Shown: positions 43,240 to 55,604, counted from the first letter of the stretch. The stretch: DNA of 64,000 nucleotides from Cordyceps javanica (GCA_036850795.1 JAAECO010000005.1:186001-250000), one strand, 5' to 3'. The notes: generated from the sequence alone by a model not told the origin. Made by a program: numbers and translations.

Positions 43240-43704
43240 CACTGGGGGGGTGTTTGAAAGATTTCTGGGTGAAGACGGATGATGACCGCAATGGCGTTTA
43301 CGAGAACTGGGGTTTTTAAGGCAGAAATACAATTGAGATTTTGTTGATTCTACTCGGTAGCTCCAACGAACGGCAAGTTCATCTAAAGCATGGCCAGCGC
43401 AAGGCTTGGCTTTCTGGCCAGGCAGCCCAGGGTAGCAGCGGGAAGCCCCGCACAAGCTCCCCCAGCTACTGATACCAGCCTGCCACTGTGGCTTGTTGTC
43501 CCCAGTTTCTGCCACCTGTTCGATTTCATACTCGAGGTTGAACAGGACAACTCTGCGCATTTTTCCCACCAACCCTTTGCATGGTAAATGGGAAACTAAC
43601 AGTTGATCCGTCGACTTAGCCATTGCACCTGCAGCTTCTCCCAGAGCACAGCACTACCTCTGCGAATCGCCCTTTTTTTCCCCTTTCCCCCCCAATCCCA
43701 CACG
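43240..43704. other. intergenic region
   Basis: 465 bp between the ACT-domain gene and the disulfide isomerase gene. The last 90 bp are CT-rich (CCCTTTCCCCCCC), a common fungal promoter/5' UTR element. No gene seen. Confidence 0.55.
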
Positions 43705-45311
43705 ATGCACCAGCACGCCGTCGCCTCCGCGCTCACCGTGCTGCTGGCCACGGCGCCCACGGCATGGGCCGGCATGTACACCAAGAAGTCGCCTGTTCTG
43801 CAGGTCGACGCCAAGTCGTTTGACCGGCTGATTAACCGCTCCAACTATACTTCGGTAAGGGTCCCCCCCCCATCATCTCCAGTCCGTCACGTCCCTCGCG
43901 ACTAACACGAGCCATCATTGATTCGCCCTGCGCCACGTGTAAAAAGATTGTCGAGTTCTACGCGCCCTGGTGCGGTCACTGCCAAAACCTCAAGCCCGCG
44001 TACGAAAAGGCCGCCACCAACCTCGAGGGCCTCGCCAAGGTCGCCGCCATCGACTGCGACGACGACGCCAACAAGCAGCTGTGCGGCTCCATGGGCGTCA
44101 AGGGCTTCCCCACGCTCAAGATTGTGCGCCCGGGCAAGAAGGCCGGCCGCCCCGTCGTCGAGGACTACAACGGCGGACGCACGGCCGGCGCCATTGTGGA
44201 GGCCGTCGCCGCCAAGATCAACAACCACGTCACCCGCGTCACGGACAAGGACCTGGACGGCTTCCTCGCCAACGACGCCGACGGGCCCAAGGCCCTGCTC
44301 TTCACCGACAAGGGCACGACGAGCGCGCTCCTCCGCAGCATCGCCATCGATTACCTCGGCGTCATCAGCGTCGCACAGGTTCGGAACAAGGAGTCGGCGG
44401 CCGTGGCAAAGTTTGGTATTACGAAATTTCCTACGCTAGTCCTGGTGCCCGGCGGGGGCCGCGAGCCCGTCGTCTACGACGGCAACTTGAAAAAGGCCGA
44501 CATGGTCAAGTTCCTCAGCCAGGTCGGCGAGCCCAACCCGGACCCCGCCCCGGCCAAGGCCAAGGTCAAGAGCGGAAAGAAGAAGGAGGACAAGGCAAAG
44601 AAGGCAAAGGCGGACAAGGCAGACAAGCCAAAGAGCAAGGCCGACGACAAGCCCCCGCAAGCCGAGGACAAGGAGAAACCTGTTGACCAAGAGACCGAGA
44701 CTAGCGACGATACTACTCCTCCTGCCGCTTCCACCCCTCAAGTCATTGCTATCCCCACAGCCTCTGGCAAGCAAGAGGTTGCTGAAAAGTGTCTCCAGCC
44801 CAAGTCCCACACCTGCATTCTTGCCCTCATCCCCGAGACCGAAACCGACGACAGCAAGCTGGCCACCGACTCGCTTTCTCAGCTAAACACAAAGTACATT
44901 CAAGGCCATCGAAAGGTGTTTCCCTTTATTGCCGTTCCCAATAGCGTCGAGGAGCTCTCCGTTGCTCTCCGCCAGAAGCTCGAGGCCACGAGCAAAGTCG
45001 AGCTGGTGGCCATTAACGCACGCCGTAACTGGTGGCGTAAGTATGAAGGCGATCTCGGTGCCGCGAGTGTCGAGGCTTGGGTTGACGCGATCCGCATGGG
45101 CGAGGGCGAGAAGCTGAAGCTACCTAAGGGTATCGTGGAGGTTGTTGAGGAGGCTGAGGCGGCTGAGGAAGCTGCTGGCCAGGGCAAGTCGGAGACTCGG
45201 GAGGAGGAGCCCAAGTCTGACGAGGCCAACGACAAGGGCAGCGCGGAGGCTAGCGAGGAGACTGCCGAGGAGACTGCCGAGGAGACTTCCGAGGTGCATG
45301 ATGAGTTGTAA
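43705..45311 (+). CDS. ER protein disulfide isomerase, single CGHC domain, HDEL
   Basis: An ER-lumen thiol oxidoreductase that forms and rearranges disulfides in secretory proteins; closest in layout to Mpd1/P5-like isomerases. Exons 43705-43854 and 43947-45311 give 504 residues. A signal peptide (ALTVLLATAPTAWA) leads into an active thioredoxin domain with YAPWCGHC (Cys59/Cys62) and the cis-Pro loop KGFPTLKI. A second, redox-inactive thioredoxin-like domain follows (FGITKFPTLVLVPGG). A Lys/Ala/Asp-rich linker (about residues 265-320) precedes a third fold. The C terminus is a run of EET repeats ending in HDEL, the ER retrieval signal. Intron 43855-43947 region: donor GTAAGG, acceptor AAAAAG at 43946. 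It is tail-to-tail with the exosome gene, 211 bp apart. Confidence 0.93.
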
Positions 45312-45467
45312 ATGTATAGTTAGCGAGACACTGTGACAAGGCCATGTCTCGTATTGAATATTTCCGCCGGCGCGCCACATGTTCCGCGCCATATCGTGTG
45401 CGCCGTAGTTTATGCAGTTATTACAATTTTTCACGTTTTTCCCAGAATAACCTCGAGCCGAAATCTT

Positions 45468-45509
45468 CCACCACCACCACTGTCGTCGTCGTCGTCGTCG
45501 TCGTCGTCG
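45468..45509. repeat. CCA/GTC trinucleotide microsatellite
   Basis: A short CCA run (45468-45480) is followed by about nine GTC units (45482-45509) and a T8 tract. It lies in the 211 bp gap between convergent genes, within the 3' UTR space. Confidence 0.8.
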
Positions 45510-45522
45510 GGGTTTTTTTTTT

Positions 45523-46422
45523 CTACTCATCCAGGTCCATGGCCATGGCGTCGCTCTTGCGGATGGCACCCTCGCGGATCATCCTGGCACCCTTTGCCTT
45601 GACGACGCCGTCGAGGAAGCTCCTGACCTGGCGGCAGCCGTCGACGCCGACGACGAGCATGCCCTCGAGGCGGCTGACCTGGACGCGACTTTCGCAGGCC
45701 AGGACGGCGACGCGGTCGCTGTCGCCGAGCGTGGCCACGGTCAGGTAGGGGAGCTCCTGCTCCTCCTGGTTGTTGAGGTCGAGGAGCGGGTCGGCCGCGT
45801 CGTCGCCGGCGGCAAACGACGACGTGGAGCCGGCCGTGCAGGCGGCGACGTAGTCGGTCATGGGGATGCCGGCGTCGACCAGGGCCAGCGTGGCGGCGTT
45901 GAGCAGCGCCGCGAGCAGCGAGCCGTCCTGCGACAGCACGTGCAGGGATATCGAAATGGTCGAGTGCGGAAAGATGTGGGTGTGGAGGTTGGACGCAAAG
46001 GCCTTGGCAATGGTGATTTCCATTTCTTGTATCCGCCTAGATGAGGTTGTGTGTGAGTTGACGATTAATTTCTATTTTTTGATTTTCTTTTTTTTTCCTC
46101 TTCTCCCTACTTACTTGTCGTTGCGGCCGCGCTTCTTGCGATCTACGCTGGAGAAGCCGGCAATGATAATGTCGACACTGACAGTCGCCCCGTCGCGCGA
46201 CGCCGCATTGGCCTGCTGGCCGCCTCCTCGTTTCTGGCTCTGCTGCTGCTCCGACGGGCCGGAGACGACGCACATGACCTTTGTGTGGCCAATCTCGAGG
46301 TACGACGAGCCGTCGGCGGCATCCTGCGTGCGGATGAGGGCGTGCATGCGCCGGAGCTCGTTCCAGCGACGACCGTCGACGCGCAGAAGCGCCAGGGAGT
46401 ATGTGGATGTATCCAATGGCAT
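45523..46422 (-). CDS. SKI6: exosome core subunit Rrp41/Ski6 (RNase PH family)
   Basis: A subunit of the RNase PH-like ring of the RNA exosome, acting in nucleus and cytoplasm in 3'-5' RNA processing and decay. Exons 46422-46115 and 46036-45523 flank a 79 nt intron and encode 273 residues. Family marks are LALLRVDGRRWNELRRMHALI at the N terminus, GSSYLEIGHTKVMCVVSGP, and in the second half VLSQDGSLLAALLNAATLALVDAGIPMTDYVAACTAG. The Ala/Ser-rich insert after SGPSEQQQ is a species-type extension. In eukaryotes the ring subunit is catalytically inert; the sequence agrees but does not test this. The start MPLDTSTYSLALLRVDGR is the family start. Confidence 0.93.
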
Positions 46423-47612
46423 GGTGTGCACCGGATCAAGTCTTTTTTTTTTCCTTTTTTTTTTCGTCAAGAGAAGGTTGTTCTTCTTCTTATTCGTCGT
46501 CGGCGGCTCCTCGTTTGGAGAAAAGTGTGTATACGGAGCAAGTTGCAATGCCCCAAGCAAAGGCTCTGCAGCAAATTTTAGCTTTCGAGGCGGATCTTTC
46601 TTGGTTGTGGCGCAGGCAACTGGCGGGGTGTGGTTGGCTGTGGCGCATAAACCCAACTCTCCTCCCCCCCCTGCCAGCTGCCTCTCCTCCTCCCCCGGTT
46701 CAGAAGCTATGGCGGGGTGTTTGTGGCCCCCAAAAAGTTTCCAAATCGAAATCTCAACCGCTCATCATCCTCGGGGGCCCATCAATCTCATTGCAATCAA
46801 TGATGACATTTTCCAATTCATCATTGCAAACTCAACAGAGGCAGAGCGCCCAATCTTTCCTATTGCCCCTCCTCCCCCCCAACCAATGCTCTAATATCCG
46901 TTCCTCCGTCACCGGGGAGCCGCGACCGCAACTTTCGGCGTTTACGCGGCGGCCCCGCACCCAGGAAAGATCACCATCGGCTTTGGGCAATCCGTGCAGC
47001 TACGCATCTCCGACCAAAGGGGAGGGGAGGGGGGGGCAAAGGGGGCGGGGGACCCCCGACGACGGGAGGGCAACGAAAGCGCTGCACTACTCAGGCCACC
47101 AAAAATGGTTGTTCTTGTCAAAGTTGATTGCCAACCTTCTTCTTCCGGGTTCCAGGCCCTTGCCTTTCCCGCCTTGGCCAATTTGGTAGATAGCTTTGGT
47201 GCTGCCTGAGCGGAGCTAATGAAAATACAACCACCCCGAGTGTTTTGTATTTTTATTTTGATTTTTTACTTTTTTTCATTCGATACGCCATGTTGATGTC
47301 ATTGGCGATAACGGCGCAACCTCTTTCTGCCCCCCTTCTCATCCCCGATTCATCCGCTACTGGTCGACCAAGCCATGTAGAACGCTACATCCGATCATGT
47401 TGCTTTTGCCTAAGTAGACCGGCGTTTCTCATTGTCGCACTATAACTCATGTTCCATCGTATATAAAGTTTCTCAGTTCCCAGTAAAACGAACCCGTTCT
47501 TCTACCTCTTCAGCTCCTCTTCTCACATCATATTTTCCTCCCTTCTCTATCGGCCGACTTTATTCTCTGTACACCAACCAAAACCCTTTTTTTTCCCTTC
47601 TTCTCTCAAGCC
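46423..47612. promoter_or_regulatory. divergent promoter region, SKI6 / alcohol dehydrogenase
   Basis: 1.2 kb between divergent genes. It contains C-runs and CT-rich tracts (for example around 46660-46690 and 47500-47600), a T-rich stretch near 46441-46465, and one TATA box at 47460. Several frames of 70-260 codons cross it on the plus strand but are low-complexity and lack domains. Confidence 0.55.
47460..47467 (+). promoter_or_regulatory. TATA box of the alcohol dehydrogenase gene
   Basis: TATATAAA is 146 bp upstream of the ATG at 47613 and is followed by a strongly CT-rich leader, a combination common in highly expressed fungal metabolic genes. Confidence 0.5.
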
Positions 47613-48641
47613 ATGGCCTCTCTCCCTTCCACCTACAAGGCCGTCGTCATCGAAAAGGCCAACGGCCCGTTCAGCATCGTCTCCCGACCGCTGCAGGCGC
47701 CCGCGGCCGGCGAGGTGCTCGTCAAGGTGCTGGCATGCGGGGTGTGCTTTAGTGATGTCGCCATTGCCAGCGGCGAGATGGGCAGCCACGTCTTCCCGCG
47801 CGTCCCCGGCCACGAGATCGTCGGCGACGTGGTGCAGGTCGGAGACGGCGTCGGGAGCAACCTCTCCGTCGGCGAGCGCGTCGGCGGGCCCTGGCACGGC
47901 GGCCACGACGGCACCTGCCGCGCCTGCCAGCGCGCCCAGTTCCAGATGTGCGACAACGAGCTCGTCAACGGCTACTCCAAGGACGGCGGCTTCGCCGAGT
48001 ACGTCCTGCTCCGCGCCGAGGCCGTCGCCCGCGTGCCCCGCGACATGGATCCCGCCCAGGTCGCCCCCTTGCTCTGCGCCGGCGTCACCGTCTTCAACGG
48101 CATCCGCAAGCTCCGCGTCGAGCAGGGCGCCCTCGTCGCCATCCAGGGCCTCGGCGGCCTCGGCCACCTCGCTGTCCAGTACGCCTCCAAGATGGGCTAC
48201 GAGGTCGCCGTCCTCTCCTCGGGCGACGACAAGGCCGATTTTGCCAAGCAGCTCGGCGCCCACCACTACATCAACTCCAAGGCCAAGGACGCTACCGAGG
48301 AGCTCAAGAAGCTCGGTGGTGCCTCCATCATTGTCCAGACCGCTCCCAACCCCAAGATTGTCGGCCCTCTCGTCGCCGCTCTTGCCCCCGAGGGCAAGCT
48401 GCTCAGCCTAGCACCCGTCGGACCCGTCGAATTCGATACCGTCTCTTTGGTTCTCAAGGGTGCCAGCGTCCAGGGTTGGCCCAGCGGTCACGCCCTCGAC
48501 AGTGAGGAGGCTATCCGCTTTGCCAGAAACCACGGTGTCAAGTGCATGATTGAAAAGTACCCTTTCGCCGACGTCCAAAAGGCTGTTGACAGTCTGGTCG
48601 CTGGCAAACCTCGCTTCCGCAACGTTCTCGTCATGCAGTAG
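47613..48641 (+). CDS. zinc-dependent alcohol dehydrogenase
   Basis: A single-exon 342-residue medium-chain dehydrogenase that interconverts alcohols and aldehydes with NAD(P). The catalytic zinc ligands are Cys45 (ACGVCFSD), His67-Glu68 (PGHE) and Cys155 (LLCAGVTVF). The structural zinc lobe is HDGTCRACQRAQFQMC, where the first of the four usual Cys is Asp99; Cys102, Cys105 and Cys113 remain. The Rossmann motif is GLGGLGHLAVQ (about 179-189). The gene is strongly biased to C- and G-ending codons (visible as long GC-rich third positions), suggesting high expression. The start context CAAGCCATGGCC fits. No signal peptide, so cytosolic. The physiological alcohol is unknown. Confidence 0.93.
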   Translation: MASLPSTYKAVVIEKANGPFSIVSRPLQAPAAGEVLVKVLACGVCFSDVAIASGEMGSHVFPRVPGHEIVGDVVQVGDGVGSNLSVGERVGGPWHGGHDGTCRACQRAQFQMCDNELVNGYSKDGGFAEYVLLRAEAVARVPRDMDPAQVAPLLCAGVTVFNGIRKLRVEQGALVAIQGLGGLGHLAVQYASKMGYEVAVLSSGDDKADFAKQLGAHHYINSKAKDATEELKKLGGASIIVQTAPNPKIVGPLVAALAPEGKLLSLAPVGPVEFDTVSLVLKGASVQGWPSGHALDSEEAIRFARNHGVKCMIEKYPFADVQKAVDSLVAGKPRFRNVLVMQ

Positions 48642-48926
48642 GCGACCCACAGACTATAAAAGGACAATGGGCTCACAGCTTGCTCATGACAAAAAGTACC
48701 ATGCATATCAACGGTAAATCTACCAATAGACAAATCGGACGAGTTGCCCTCAAAAAATACACGATAAAAAGCTTTCTCTTCATCAATTGATCAACATGAT
48801 ACGGGTGTCCGCCACTGTAGAAGATGATTAAATAAGCAAATAAAAAATATAAATCGCTAAATATTTCCAAAAAAAAAAAGAAAAAGGAAAAGAAAAATGT
48901 GATCGCTACACGTGAAAATGGTCATG

Positions 48927-51900
48927 TTACATCAGCACTCTTGGCTCATCGCAAGGCGCCTGTTCGAAATATACAACAACTCGTCCCTCCTTGTCCAGCT
49001 CCGCCCCACGGTCCGAAATGGGTGTGTACAGCTTCGAGTGCGCCACTTCTTGTCGACTTACGCGGGCCTCGTCTCGCGGGATCCACAGTGATGGCTTGGG
49101 CAGCCACATGTCTGGTGGTGTGTAATTGCAGTGCTTGTTTTGCGCGTAGACAATGTTGGGCAGATTGTCGGCAGGAATCAGCTTCCGCAGGGCGATGAAG
49201 TCTTCGTACTCTTCCGGGTGCAAGAAGCGTTGAAAGAAGCTTGGCTTGTCGGCATTCTCGGGGCCAATATTGATGCCAATCTTGGCCAGCCAATGCTTGA
49301 CAAATGGCGATTCAAACTCGTCCTTGATCTTCTTCTTTGTGCTTCCCTTGAACCACTCCATTGCCGTCGAGCGAACGCTGCTTGCACCTTCCATTGCTCT
49401 TGTCCCCGTCACTACATGTTCTTCCCCTTCTTCTTCTTCTTCTTCTTCTTCCTCCTCACTCTCAATCCTCTCCTCGCCAAATGACTGTGTCTCATCGTAG
49501 TAACTGTTTGCAGCACCGGTCGGTGCCTCTGACGCTTCCTCGGCTGCTCTCGCAGCAGCTTCGGCCTTTTGCTTTTCCTCAATCTGAATCTCCTCCTCAA
49601 CCTTCATGGTCTGAGGCAGGCTGATCAGAAGCGGGGCAATGGCATCGCTAATGGACATGTGAACTAGCAGAGTAAAGAGCAAAAAGATGAGCATCAAAAC
49701 GACGGGCGGAAAGGAGCTGTTTAACGCAAACAGTCCAATCATGCAGATTTCCGCCAAGTACAGTCCAACAATGAGATGGAGCAAAGCTTGTGGGTAGAAG
49801 AGACCCTTGCTGTCGTGTGTTGAATCCAGAATGTAAATGAGCTTGTATTTCCAGACAATCTGGATAAACCACAGCCCAAGAGCAGCAAACAGCAGCACCA
49901 GGGGTGAGATGCAAGAGTAGCTCAGGGCAATCACGCCCATGTTGGAATAGACAGGGAAGACGCCTCCCCAGCCTGGCGTTGTCAGTTCTTTCCACGCCTT
50001 GAATCTGCTGCGCGGGTTGTCGGTAATCTTGGCCAGAACAACGTGACGGAGAAACGGCCAAATCTGCAAAATGTCTTTGCAGCCACTCAGAACGCACTGA
50101 ATCAGTATGTAGGACAGATAAAAGTCGGAGGCGGATGGCAGACTCTTTGCCAATAGATCCTTGGCGCCGAGGGGATTCTTGATGATGTCTGTAATGGCAC
50201 TTGATGCGGCCGACGTCAGCGTTGTGATCAAGAAGACTTGAACGACCTGAAACGCAAAGTATGCGTTTTGCGTAAAGAGCTCAACTCGATGCGTCGAGGG
50301 AAGACCAGAGACCCGTCCGCAGAAACGAAGCATAAAAGGCACAGCCGCCATCAGCAACGACAGAGCTAGTGCGGGCATGAAGCCCTGGATAAAGCCGACG
50401 ATGAGTTTGGGAAGCAGGTTGATCCATTTGAGGAATGGGGCGAGCTTGATCAGCGCATCAACATTAGACACCAGTCCAACAAACGCCGCTGGAATCGACC
50501 AAAAGACAATGGCAGCCAGAACGAGGGCCATGATGGCCGTGCGTCGCATGATGAGCTCCCACCACTTCATGCGCAGAGAGGTCCAAATGACCTCGTCTGG
50601 TCGGATTCCGAGCAGCCTAACCGACATTTGCAGGGGGCGATGGTGGGCGAGAACTTGCTGGGCAGCCTGCGCGCTCTCCTGCGAGTCGAACTCGATAAAA
50701 GCAGCAGGCACCGAGCCGGCCTCGCCTCGACGCACGACACGACGCGTCTTGAAGATGAGCAGATTCAGTTCGCGAAGTCGGTTGCGAGTCCAGCGAATGG
50801 TGTCGACGCGACGGAGAAAATTACCAATCGGGCGATGATGAGGGCGTTTCTTGGTCGGGATCCAGAGCGAAGCGACGGAGCCGCGCAGATCGGGTAGCGT
50901 GTCGTGCAAGCCATAAGGATGCACGTAATCGAGATCATCTTCGGTGACTACAGAATTATTCTTCCTTTCCGTCTCATCAACCTTGGTTTCGTCGGAATGT
51001 CGGTTTTGCAAGTGTTCAATCGAGTCTTCAGACAGTAGTGCTGGTCCGGGCAGATCAACCTGAAGCTTCTCACTCGAGAACCTGGACAGCTTTGGGGATG
51101 GCGCTGCAAGCTCTCGCTCCGAGCTTGCAGACTCGACGTCCCTTTCACGCTGTTCTTGGATGCTGCCGGGTGGTGGCTGGTTCATTGGATGGTCCGGATG
51201 CTTCTTCAAGTACTGGTTGCGGGCGGCGTTGGTGATCTTGATGAGCTTTACCTCGGCATCCTCGAGTCGCTTGGCCGTCTGCTCCCGCTCCTTGACCAGC
51301 TTGGCGAGTACTTTGCTGCTTCGCGGGAGGTAGATGGTCTTTGCCGAGTCGCCATAGAGCTTTCGGAGGCGGGCTTCGTCCTGATATTGTGGAGGCAGAC
51401 CAGTGATGAGCATGGTCCTTGACGAGATGCGCTGGGCGTAGTGGGGCGAGGAAAGATAGGCTTGGCGCAGGTTGACGTAGTAGATACATTCTCGGACAAT
51501 GGTGAATAGAACAAAGCCAAAGAAGGCCCAAGCAACGAAGAGATGCGCATACAGCTTGTTGGGGTCCTTGACATTGCCGATAGTCAGGACGGCGAGCTGG
51601 TAGTTGCCTTTGCCGCCAGTGGCATTGATGGGAAACAGGATGGGGTAGGCGAGCAAGCATCCGACGAAACAAATATTTCGAAGTACTTTTAGATAGCGCA
51701 GAAAAAAGAAGCCGTCAATGCTAGCATTGTTCAGAACGAAAGTGTCGGGTATTTTAAAGAATGGCACGACCCAGTTGAAGATGCCACTGGGCAGCTCGGG
51801 ACTCGGTTCTCTGTCGCCAGGTCAGCCGTTGGGGTGTCAGAAACGAAAAGGGCAAGGCACATACAGTGGTCTCCGGATGGCACGAATGGTTCTTGGGGCG

Positions 51901-52285
51901 TAGACACGCTTCAGTCGAGGGCGCAAGGCTAGGAAGAGGATGGCGGTGACGCCGAGAATGATGCCGATGGGAATGAAGGTGCCGCCAAGCTTGGACAGCG
52001 ACGGGCTCTTGCTGTTTGCCGTGGCACTGAGGGTGCCTTGGCCGCTGGAATCATTTCGGGTCGAGTTGATGCGGGGATCGTTGTCCTGCGAGGGTAGTGT
52101 ATGATTAGTCGGACGTCTGGGAGTGATGAAGGATACGACAACAGCCTTTTGGGTAGCTCAACTAAGCGGCGACGGTGAGATTGTCCCTAGTAGTAGGTAG
52201 AGGCTGAAGACCCAAACGGCGGGGTACGTACCTGGTTGAGGTCAAGCCGGGCGACAAGCCACGGCCATTTGTCAGGGTCGTCCAT
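48927..52285 (-). CDS. Csc1/OSCA/TMEM63-type calcium-permeable channel
   Basis: A plasma-membrane osmotically or mechanically gated cation channel of the DUF221/RSN1_7TM family. Exons 52285-52232, 52085-51865 and 51810-48927 encode 1052 residues in phase. The short first exon MDDPDKWPWLVARLDLNQ would be missed without the 146 nt intron. TM1 is GGTFIPIGIILGVTAILFLAL. Next are the cytosolic N-domain (SSRTMLITGLPPQYQ) and an RRM-like module split by a long charged insert. The core block follows: PDEVIWTSLRMKWWELIMRR, AIVFWSIPAAFVGLVSNV, GFIQGFMPALALSLLM, VFPVYSNMGVIALSYSCISPLVL, and YIYILDSTHDSKGLFYP-like LIYILDSTHDSKGLFYP. The C-tail has a poly-Glu run (coded by a TTC/GAA microsatellite) and ends PRVLM. 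Confidence 0.93.
49431..49465. repeat. TTC microsatellite coding poly-Glu
   Basis: About ten TTC/TCC units on the plus strand, read on the minus strand as the EEEEEEEEEE stretch of the Csc1-type channel's cytosolic tail. Copy number may vary between strains. Confidence 0.8.
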
Positions 52286-55200
52286 CTAGACAGGACAGCG
52301 ACGTGGGCAAGATCTCTAAAAAGATGATACAACGTCGCTAGGCATTGTCGGGACCCGTCTGTTGGTGATGGTGACGTCTCGATGGGAGAAGAGGCCTGGG
52401 AGAAGGCGTGGGAAACTCGGTGCGTGGGCGAGGGAGAAGGCCGAGAAGCGATATGCACCCAGCCAGTCGGGGAGGGGAAGATGGCGGTGGCGCTCTTATC
52501 CAAGACAAGCAGGCATGGAGTGCAGACTGCAACTGAAGAGGTGTGATTGCCTTGGCCAATTGGGCAGTCCAGAATAGCCCGCCAGTGTCATGGGAAAAGT
52601 GCTTCGTTCAAGAGACAGGAGGCAAGGGAAGGAAAAAAAATTGCAAAACGACTCGAGGTGATGCGAATCAGGAACGATGAACGGTACCTCCGAACGAAAA
52701 TGGGTAATGTGGAACTGGAGCAGAGCGAGAAAGAGAGAAAGCGAGAGGGAGAGAGAGTCCTTGCGCCACCACCAATCGGCATGTCCTTTGCAGGGGATGT
52801 GCGAGGGAACGGGGGCATGGGGGGGATCTCTCCGGCCAGGGGACCATGAGATAACGCTACTAATGAAACCGGGCTCGTTATCCGCATCGAGATTTCACGT
52901 TGCACGCTCTTCATGGCCAAAGAGAGAAAATCGTGCAGCCCTGTGGGCATGCATAGAATGTATGCACATGATGAAACCATCACGCCTTGGTTCTTGAGGG
53001 GCGAGGGCTCTGGGAGGGTAAAAGATATGGCAATTGAGACGGCCCAGTTCCAAGGGCAACGGTTGGTAACTTGCAATCTCTAGGCCATGATACTACTTGC
53101 CAAGGTACCTAAGAGAGCGCCACAAGTGCCTCAGTACTAGGTAACCTACTAACAGGCCACTCACAGCCTACACGAGCAGCCAGCCAAGAATTCTGCGCTG
53201 CCTGTAATTTACCCGCAAAGTAAATCCAAGGTACCTAGCACTTGCTCAAAATGCCACCATGCCCACTGTACAGACGGTACCAGCCACTACAAGTACCGCT
53301 ACTAGTTCCACTGCTCGCTACTTTGCAAAAGGCACTGGGCAAACAAATAGTATCTTTGGCCTTGGGCCCTTCCGACCTATTTAGGTACCTACTTAGAGAC
53401 CTACTTCTACCCAACTCCTGGGCACCTATCTACCGACTACCAGTCCCCTTGTAAACACCAGTAAGTAGGTAGTTACTATACGGAATACTATACGAAAGTA
53501 TGTGCTAACCATCCTAATAGTACTTACCCGTAACGTCCTGGACCGGGACCCCGCCCAACCGCGCCGACTGGCAAGTAAAACGTATTTTTACTGTGGTAGT
53601 GGCTCATCTGAGGCTGGTGTCTGTGTGTGCTGATCCGCCAGTTCTCGCCTCTGATTGGCTTCGAAGCTGACCCAGGCCAGGAACGCCACACTGTCCAAGT
53701 GCCTGGGGCCAAATCCACCGACCTTCCCCTCCCCCCCTTCGCCAATTCGCTGCAACTTCACCCGAACCAACAGCAACGAGTCCAGTCGGCGATGGCGTTT
53801 TTTCCTTTCTTTGTCACAGGCCATAACCCACCCTTTGCATCTCTCCAAGTGGGGTGCCGGTCATCTAACTGCAAGATTGCGCCCAGCGTCGGGGCCAAAA
53901 GGGCATCCATCATATGTGACACGTCAAGAAACGATTTATCTTGGTACCTAGCGAGATGAATATCCCGTCTACTGAGTATTTGTCGAGCGATGAACCGGAT
54001 CCAGTGCGCCGCACCCCAGCCAGATCTACCAGTCCTTGGCACGTTCGCGCGTTCCGTCCCGTCAGCGTCGCTGCAAGTCCCCCTGGCCAAGACACTACAC
54101 CCATCGTGCGTGTTTAAATTATTTTTGTTGCCATCTTTGTCGCGGACTCGCGGACATCTCGAGCTGCATCTCCATGTTCCAAAGATCAGCAAGGGTAACC
54201 CTCCCGTATAAGCTAATTGGCTAGGTACAAGTCATGACAGCCCGTGCCCGACATCTATTAGTAAGAGAGACTACTTGCACAATGCTTTCTATCAAGTTCC
54301 TCTACTATATAGTGTCGCGTGGCAATCATCTTATTCATGCCAGCTCACAGTCTTTGAATTTGGTTGCCTTTTCAAAATTATCAAATCCCATTACGAGCAA
54401 AGGGGGGGGGCTTTTAGGCATAGACTCAAGTGTGAAAGCCTTTCGCAAGGAAGCTCCAAGCGTCATCTATTGCCCATCTATATGCGAGCCAACTAGCAGC
54501 CCTTTGAATCAATAGGTTCGCAGTTTGAGAGGCGGAAAAGGCGGCAAAATGGGCGATTTGAAGCAAGTTTGTAAGCTTTCTCTGTTCGTCTCATCTCCAC
54601 CTTCCCCCAGCATTTACCCCAGTCAATGTATGGATTCAACATTCCAGCTTTCCCGATGACAAGCCTGCAAGCCTGGTAGGCAATACAAGCCTGGTCGGCA
54701 ATATACGTCTGCAAGGGAAGACACCAAAGTGTAGCGGTCCAGCAGATGCTGTACTCCATCCGGTCTGTCTGCCAAAGGGCCGAGAGATTTGCTCGCCGGC
54801 TACCGCTTCCTATGCGCTCAATCGAACGCCGCCCAGTTTCAAACAACAGGTGTAGGCTCGGTGGGCTCGTATCTTGGCCTCCAAAACAGGTAGACGCTTT
54901 TACTTACAGGGGGAGCTGACTGACCCGCAAACACACGCGCCGTTGCTGCCCTCGGCGCCGAGCTGACACGCGGTCACCCTACAGTGCTGGATGCATGATG
55001 GCAAGAAGATGGACGCCGCGTCCGCAGTGTGCCAACCGACCCTAATCATCTGAGTCGGATTTTTTTTTGTCTTCTTTGAAAACTGCTTCGCTTCCAAAAG
55101 GATTCGTGCCATTCAAAGTCAAAGTGAAAGTCCGCAGTTCGATTGTGGCTCAGCTCGAGATGATGCTTGGAGACTTTCCCGGAAACCACCACTCACAGTG

Positions 55201-55604
55201 ACTCTCCTACCACCGGGCTTGACCAAGAACATCCCACAAAGGCAAAACTCCGTCTGCCATTCAGAGCCAGCAGGGGCTTGTCACTTGCGTTGCGCCGATT
55301 ATGGTACACTCAGACAGGACCGTGGCAGAGGGGAAATTTCTGCGCATGTAATGGTAGTGACTGAGCATGGCATGTCCCTTGTTTTGAAGAGCTATATGAT
55401 CACGCCTGTCTCATTCAATCGCTGTTGCTTCGCCCTAAGACTTGCAAGCCACTGTATACTTGTTCGGGGGCCCAGACACACGCCAGCATCCGCAATGTAA
55501 GTGTCAGTGACCGTTTACTCACGCACGATGCCATCGGACAAGCCCGTTATCATGAAGCATGTGAATCTAGATGCACTCTGTCAAGCAGCCAGTTTATGTC
55601 GTTT
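52286..55604. other. long gene-poor region
   Basis: 3.3 kb without a supported gene, between the start of the channel gene and the AflR-like relic. The first 600 bp probably hold the channel promoter. The part at 53085-53550 is dense in GGTACC, TAGGTA, CCTACTT and AGTAGGT words, like the island at 22.4 kb. Frames of 60-160 codons occur on both strands without domains. I see no transposon ends or tandem repeats. Confidence 0.55.

Noticed and set aside
43970..44686. Arg/Gly-rich 238-codon frame inside the disulfide isomerase gene
   Set aside because: Shifted reading of GC-rich codons. The CGHC- and HDEL-bearing frame is the real one.
46401..47189. A 262-codon plus-strand frame in the SKI6/ADH promoter region
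   Set aside because: Low-complexity Pro/Ser/Phe translation of CT-rich promoter DNA; it begins inside the SKI6 coding region and has no domain.
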